Below are positions 57,821-64,000 of a DNA stretch of 64,000 nucleotides, in pieces. Every line of letters begins with the position of its first letter. The first letter of the stretch is position 1. The translations under genes and the position numbers were made by a program. The notes under the pieces were generated by a model, which saw only the letters and a program-made list of their open reading frames with translations, was not told the origin of the DNA and did not search any database. Origin of the DNA: Aldrovandia affinis (lineage: Eukaryota; Chordata; Actinopteri; Notacanthiformes; Halosauridae); the NCBI GenBank assembly GCA_029706075.1, contig JAINUG010000135.1, forward strand, positions 1,861,501 through 1,925,500. Reading direction: 5' to 3'.

Positions 57821-60360
57821 TATATCAATGGCTGTTTATTTACTATTTTATCAACCCATGTTATACGTTCATAAATTGTGTTCTTCAGCTTTAAAGACAT
57901 AAAATGGGTACTTTGGTTTGCACATAGATGTTTAGTACATTAAAAGTATTTTTGTTTCCTCTTATGTTGAGTTTTATTCAAAACCACTTTTTGTAATTAT
58001 AAAGTTGTGGCTTTAAGGGATGTTTTTGATTATAGGAACGGACATGAAATGATATATTTATGGGTGTCTGTATTTTTGTTCACCAGCTCACACTGCACAA
58101 GTCTTGTTGAGACTTTCCCATGAAAATACTTGCGCTTAGTGCGGTGGAGTGCCTCAGATCGGATCAAACCCAGACTGCGCCAGTGCAAAACGTGTCCGGT
58201 GTTCCTTTGGTGCTATGCATAATTGGCCACAGCATCGCCCAGGGAGACGGGGTTTCACCCAGTGGGGCCAGTCACATCCGAGCCGGGCCGGCGAGTGCAG
58301 GCTTTTGTCCTAGCGCAGCACTAAAACACCTGATTCAACTAATGAACTACTCATGACTTTCAATCAGGACCTTGATTAGTTGCAGCAGGCGCTTTCTTGC
58401 TGGGCTAGAACAAAAAACCTGCGCCCAAACCGGCCCTTCTCAGACACGACTGGAGACCCCCTGCAGTAGGGTGTCCGTATGCTCCGCCTCGTCGATCCTC
58501 TGCGATTCCCCTGCTCCTACAGGCACCTGGGATTCGCCTGTGCCAGTTGTGCCAGTCACGTTATCCCCCGGTTCAGTAACTGGGGCAGAAGACACCGTGG
58601 TGGCGACTGGCTGCAAGCTTTGCGGTGGGTGTGCACGCCAGCGCACACTCTTGACTTGACTTCGCATTTGACGGGGATGGCCTAAGTTCGCTGATTCGGT
58701 TGTGTAGGATTAAGGGTTATCTTGTTTGTTTGTTTGTTTGTTTGTTTTTCCAGATGTAAGTATAAAACTGTATCCGTAAAGCATCTGTTGAGAACAAATT
58801 AAACTTTACTATAATTCTGGGAATTCGGGACTGTAAACCAATATAAATGAACAGGAAATCGCTGTTCCTCTCTGGAATAAATGTCAACACGTGAAACTGA
58901 TTTGGTCCATGAGAATGCAATATGTATCCTTTGACCAATGCTTACTGGTTACTCTCGCAGTAACACAGGCCGTCTCGCAGTTCGTCGTTGCGGCACATCG
59001 TTGTGTAATGCTGAATCGAAAGAAGCGGTGACACATACCGCTCACGCATGAAGAGTGAGCGTGTATTAAATCAACAAAATGGAATCAAAGTCGGGTATAC
59101 ACCGTAAGATACGCCGTGAGATAAAGGACTATACAAGTGGGTTTATGTGAGTTTACATTCTCCCTGAGAAAAAAAAAACAAAAAACGATGGTTATTCTGA
59201 CTCACAGCAGCGAGTTGAAGGCACGTTGGTTACTGTGTCCTGCATGTCTCTCTCATTAGTGTTCCGGCTCGACTTACAAAGCTTTGACACGCTGCCAAAC
59301 CTCGGCAAGATCTCATCCCACAACAGTGAGATTCTGCCATCGCTCAGTCTGCACAGAAGAGTCGCGGCTATAATTGCAGTGGGTTTTTGAATTTGAAAAT
59401 GAAACATTACAGAGCGCTATGTGCATGAGCACAGCGCAGTGCATTACTGTGCCAGGCGTTTTACACATTGTATTTCCGGAAGACCACTGTGCACCTTTCT
59501 GCAAATGGCTCCAAATTGCCGCGCTAATGGTTCTGCATCCTTTTCAATTCTTCACACGCATACCAGGTACCATATTGCGACGGCTACGCTTTTGAATGAT
59601 ATTTTGTGGTTGTAGAAGAAATAGCACGTTTTCTGCTCTCGTGTAAAAAAAAGCCCCAGCCTTAGAGACACTTCCTGTCAGAGAGAGGTGTGGTAGATGG
59701 AAGTGTGCTGTGCAGCTAAGCTATTAACGTCAGTGACATTTTCCTCCACACTCCACACAGACAGAGCTGAAGATGTTGGCACTGTTCATTTATTGTGCAT
59801 TGTTTCAGCGTAGGTTCATGCTGTAGTGTTCAGTGAACTGTATTTATCAAAAGACAAGCTAACCTATTTTGCGCTCTTAATTGAAAGTTGAAATAGAAAT
59901 AATATTGTTCTGGCCTTTTTCAAAGACCAATAGAATAACTTATGTGAAGCTACTAAAATGGCCATAAATTAATCTCCTCCACCATTCTGACACTAACCAG
60001 GAGAGGAGCCCTTTCATATCCAGCCATATTGCTACTGAGTACAGTCCAATTCAATTTCCACAAGAGCGATTGCGAGGGTTGTGGCTGATGCTTGTCTCCT
60101 AAATGCATTTTGATCATTATGGAGTCTTTTTCCTCTAATGAGCCACAGATACAGCCACACTGTGGTCTGACCTCTCTTTGACTGAGAAACAGTGACACCT
60201 AGCAAACCTCTTCCTCTCATCTATATATAACTGGCTAGCATAGATTTGCAAATCAATGTTCACTATTCCTCTTCTGTATAAGTACAGAAGCATTTTGGTG
60301 CTCATGTCACGAAAAACCGCTTTCAAAGAAGGCAGCATTCCTGAGTTCGGGATTGTTCGA
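57821..60360. other. non-coding interval
   Basis: Contains a MITE-like segment at about 58290-58440 ('aaacacctgattcaactaat' with an inverted 'ccttgattagttgcagcagg') and a (GTTT)n run (58733-58747). No exon supported. Confidence 0.35.
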
Positions 60361-62717
60361 CACACTTTCAAGAATCGCTAGCGCAATAGATTCCTTTTAA
60401 TTTCACCAGAAATGACGAGCCTGACAAATGAGGCTAATGTTCACTTTGTTTCAGCTGAAATATTAACATCTCAGCTGAAGGAAATAAGATGAACCCTTTT
60501 GTACCCTTACCAGTAAACATTTGAAATTGCTCATATGGAGATGGTTAAAAACAAAAACGATTTACTGCAGGAAGCAATAAAGACAAGTGCCTATATGTTT
60601 CTCGTGCATTATGTGAAATGTTATACGCTCGTGACGGGCTGGGGATGAACATCAGAAGTAAATTGAGATTTCTGCGCTGGGAATCCAGTGATTTGCTTTT
60701 TAATATGCACACCTACTAAACTTTACTAAAAGGTCAGGAGCAAAATGTTTCATTTCAGACTTCCGGTGCAGTTAGCCTTTAGGCTTAGGGTTCTCATCTT
60801 TAGTGAAATACGCAGGCCAGTGTTTTACACCTTCCTTGACTCGAGCTTGACTTGAGTCGTTATGACCGAAATTGAAAGCACATGCAAACTCCTGGCCTGG
60901 TTTCGGCAACGGCTATTTTTACAAAGGAGTTTCTCTGGCTGCTGTGGCTGGGGATGAGAAATGTGTTTGGTGTTGTGATGCTGTCTAGAAAACAGCTGCT
61001 TGGGGTGGGGTTGGGGGGGTGGGGGGGGGGGGGGTGCTCAGGGGCCTCAGTCTCAGACTCTTGTCACACTACAGCCACTTGAAACATGTTGATACCGATC
61101 GCAGTGAATACCACTGCAACCACCGCAACCAGCTCATCGTGTAAGATAAAGGGAAAAGTTGAGATGCTTATCTTATTCTACCCAACTTTTGACGCTGGAA
61201 AAAGGGGGTCAAACTCAAGTTGCTTTTCATCAAAACCGTTTCGTAAAACCACCCCGCCAGGAGGGCAGGCTGTGCCCACTTTGCAACCGTTTTGAAACTG
61301 ATGCTAAGCTGTGGTGAGGTTTCCTTTCCAATTCTGAGTTTCATATTCTCCTGTTTGAACCAGTAGCAACACTGTAACGTGAACAGGGTATCGCGCGTGC
61401 CGCATAGAGAACGCTGGAATGCGTGTTCCATCCCCTGCTCTTTATTTCACTGCTAATTCCCAATTGAAAACAATCATTATCAATCACTGATGTCGGCGTA
61501 GTAACGTTTAGCGATGTGTTAATGCCCCTGAGACTAAGGGAAGCTCACAGTCCGTCCCGTTCCGAGGAGCAGACATTCACCTGGGCCTGTGTAGCCGGCG
61601 CGGTCAGGGGTCGACGGGGAGTTTGATCACAGCTTCTCTGCTGCTGTCGAGTGGCAGGTTGAGCACTCCATAAACAGCCGGGACCGCCCGCCAAGTTTTT
61701 CCGTTCCCCCCCGGCGTGATTGACGACCCTCTTCAGCCAATTTCACGACCCGAAATGTCGGCAGCACGAACGTCTGGATTGTGTACCGCGGGCTAGTCGC
61801 GGGGGCCCCCGAGGCCGACAAATCAAGTTTCCCCGTGTCGATTCGGCTTCTTGCTTTTACTTTTTATTTATTTACCTTCTTGATGTAGTGACTTCACCTT
61901 GTCAGCGCAAATATATGTGGGATTTTGAGTTCCCCGAAACGTCGAGGCAATGAATCACGCCCACGCGGTGTCTCACGCGCCGGTCACCGGTCTTGTTTCG
62001 GACGAGGAGAAGACTGCCGGCGTCTCCCTTGTTGCGTGACTGGTGCATGACAGCACGGGACCCCCTGGCCCCGCTGGAGGACACGGGACGTTCCCGCCGA
62101 TGATTTGCCCCGAGAGGCCTCCAGATCCACACGATGGGGAGCAAGGGAGACAGGGTCCCGGCCAACGTCTCACTCATTGTGCCCCGTCCCCATCCCGCCA
62201 GCCTTTCAAAGGCCCGTCCCGCCAACAGAGCGGTCTGGATCGAAGCCCCAGCAGGCAGGGCGCTTCCAAGCGGCGGCTGCCAGCGCATGGCGACGGACCT
62301 CAGTGGTCATCGAGCCCCTGGGGACTGCCGGCGGAACACAAAGCTAGCAGAGGGCACAAGGGGCCTACGCTTCTGTGATTTTGGTTACTCAACTCACCCT
62401 TCGCTCACTCTTCTTCCTCTCTGGTAAAAGGTTTTCCTCCCTTACGCACTCTGTGATTCCAGTAACTGTCTGCCTGCAGTGTTTGTCACGGAGGTACAGA
62501 CACAATATGAGTTCTTTTCAGTATCCTTCAAGCCCCATGAACGAGTCCTGTATTCCTATAATGACAGGAACAATGAGGAAAATGAAAGCAAACCTGATTG
62601 AATTAAACCATAAAAATGTACTTTGTCGTTTATACTGTTGAAAATAGGCCATCAAGCCCATTTTAGCTTGGCACTTTTCCCTTAGTTTTGAATTAATCTA
62701 TTACTCTACTGTATTTG
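60361..62717. other. non-coding interval, AT-rich then CpG-rich
   Basis: 60380-60530 has the paired 'cagctgaa' E-box-like motifs ('ttcagctgaaatattaacat', 'ctcagctgaaggaaataaga') in AT-rich context, as in conserved enhancers. A G-run lies at 61010-61034. From 61550 to 62350 the DNA is CpG-rich with overlapping frames on both strands; none resembles a protein. Confidence 0.35.
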
Positions 62718-62758
62718 GTTCCCAACTGAACAACAGATTTTGTTGTTCAGTTGGGAAC
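62718..62758. repeat. perfect 18-bp inverted repeat (hairpin)
   Basis: The arms GTTCCCAACTGAACAACA (62718-62735) and TGTTGTTCAGTTGGGAAC (62741-62758) are exact reverse complements, separated by GATTT. The pairing continues weakly outward. No T-run or gene adjoins it. Confidence 0.97.
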
Positions 62759-64000
62759 TAATTTACATTTTCTTCAAACTAATTTGACCTGTATCCTCGG
62801 GGTCTATTCACAAATGTTTCTGTATAATAGCCTTCAAGGTCAAACTTAATAATCCTTCAATTCTGAGACATCTCAAGTCATCGAATGACTGAAAGTAGTG
62901 GTGTTGCTGTTTTCATTTCCTGGAACATCTATATTTTTTTATTGTGTTGATAATACATTGAACAGAATACTCTAAGCCATGGAGAATATTTCACACAGCC
63001 CTGTTCACACACAATCCCTCCAATTGCCACTCTTTGTAATGGATACTTTCAGGAGATTTACACTTTTGGATTCCCAACCCAGAGATCTCCATTTACTTGA
63101 CTTTGTCCCCAACGCATCATAAGCGCTTAACATTTCCCATAATGCATGAGTAATATACGGGAACTAGATTTTATTGCTTCCCGCAATATGTCTGTTTTTT
63201 TTTAACAATCTCTACATAAAAGCAATTTCAAATGTTTACAAGTTCATATACTAAGCATTTCTCTTATTTTCTCTTACTGACACGTTGATGTTTCAGGAGG
63301 TAAACCCCACAATCTTCTGTTTTACAATGAGTTACCCCGCATGGCACCTTGTCAAATGGTTTTTCAGTGTAAATTCAAATAGGTCACGTTATGAACTTGA
63401 TCTGTGACTTATTTCAACGGCCAACAAAAACCTGAACGATTTGAATATTTGACTATTAAACATCAATCGATTTGAATATCGTCACGCCAGTCCTCTCCAG
63501 GCATAACCGCCATTTATTCCCTCGTTTAATGATGGACTCAAATATTGTGCATGCAGAGAATGTTAGGCAGATTGCCCTGAAGTTGCTTAGATCCCAGATT
63601 TAATGAAGCGAGTAAAGATTTCTCTTGATGATATGTACATTCCCACATAGACTTCTTTGTCGGAACGCCTGGGCGCGTTGTGTCCTCCGATGTGTTTTCC
63701 ACATGGCCAGTGCTGTACTCTCTGCAGGAGTCCTAATGATAATGATTACCCCGTTAAAGGTGATGGGTGCGCGTTTGCTGCGGAAGCCTCCCTCGTTCCG
63801 GCAGCAGACTCTTATTATGACGCAGGTTAAGGGGCGGTGATGATGCAATCAGCGCGCGCTTTTATATAAATGACTGCCGCGCCACGACAATGCACAAAAG
63901 GCTGTAATGACTGCTGCATGCAGTGTGCGCTCGTGACAAGTGTAATGCATATTCCATTTGCAGTGACAGCAAGCGGCCCCCTTGTAACGCAGTCCACGCT
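62759..64000. other. non-coding interval to the right edge
   Basis: AT-rich to about 63650, then more CpG. A TATA-like 'ttttatataaatgac' at 63859-63873 stands in a GC-rich setting, but no downstream exon is visible before the edge. Confidence 0.35.

Noticed and set aside
62043-62427. Three overlapping frames of 80-111 codons (and 128 codons on the minus strand)
   Set aside because: Proline- and arginine-rich products of CpG-rich DNA, open in several frames, no homology.

Overview
The window reads as nuclear DNA of a ray-finned fish, most likely a teleost. It is a eukaryotic locus: exons are short, have GT..AG boundaries and are scattered over kilobases of non-coding DNA. The long reading frames in gene-poor stretches are mostly chance or transposon debris. 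The fish assignment rests on the transposon spectrum (many Tc1-like elements, hAT and piggyBac elements, CR1- and L2-type LINEs, tRNA-derived SINEs with the fish-type 'gtcgctctggataagagcgtctgctaaatg'-like tail) and on how closely the two host genes match vertebrate families. I cannot name the species.

Two host genes are supported. (1) nipa1, minus strand, five coding exons from 10772 down to 8097. It encodes a 313-residue NIPA-family multi-pass membrane protein (Mg2+ transporter family). (2) fmr1, plus strand, 15 coding exons from 37267 to 50055, followed by a 3' UTR of about 3.2 kb ending near 53235. Exon sizes and phases reproduce the vertebrate FMR1 gene almost exactly. The protein has tandem Agenet/Tudor domains, KH1, KH2, a nuclear export segment, an acidic phospho-region, an RGG box and the FMR1-type C-terminus. 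There are two departures. The exons that in mammals encode the KH2 variable loop (mammalian exons 11 and 12) are not found. The exon coding for the start of KH1 is one base short, which breaks the reading frame as given.

Layout: 1-424 N-terminal part of a piggyBac-type transposase (minus). 1.5-2.1 kb LINE 3' end. 2.3-7.4 kb non-coding, with a GC-rich block at 3.8-4.5 kb. 7.46-8.0 kb deleted Tc1-like element. 8.1-10.8 kb nipa1. 10.96-11.24 kb hAT MITE with an 8-bp target duplication, just upstream of nipa1. 11.7-14 kb MITE and LINE fragments. 16.66-18.23 kb Tc1-like element with a SINE nested in it. 20.74-21.72 kb nuclear copy of mitochondrial DNA (ND2 with tRNA-Met, -Gln and -Ile). 22.4-28.2 kb two CR1-type LINE copies, the larger one split by a hAT element. 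30-34.8 kb L2-type LINE pieces and a decayed Tc1-like element. 36.6-53.2 kb fmr1, with a cluster of transposons in intron 7. 53.2-64 kb non-coding, with further Tc1-like and SINE insertions, AT-rich stretches that look like conserved regulatory DNA, and a perfect 18-bp hairpin at 62.72 kb.

I found no previously undescribed gene system. The most valuable observations are the fmr1 exon 8 frameshift, the reduced KH2 loop, the mitochondrial insertion, and several insertions whose target-site duplications can be read directly.
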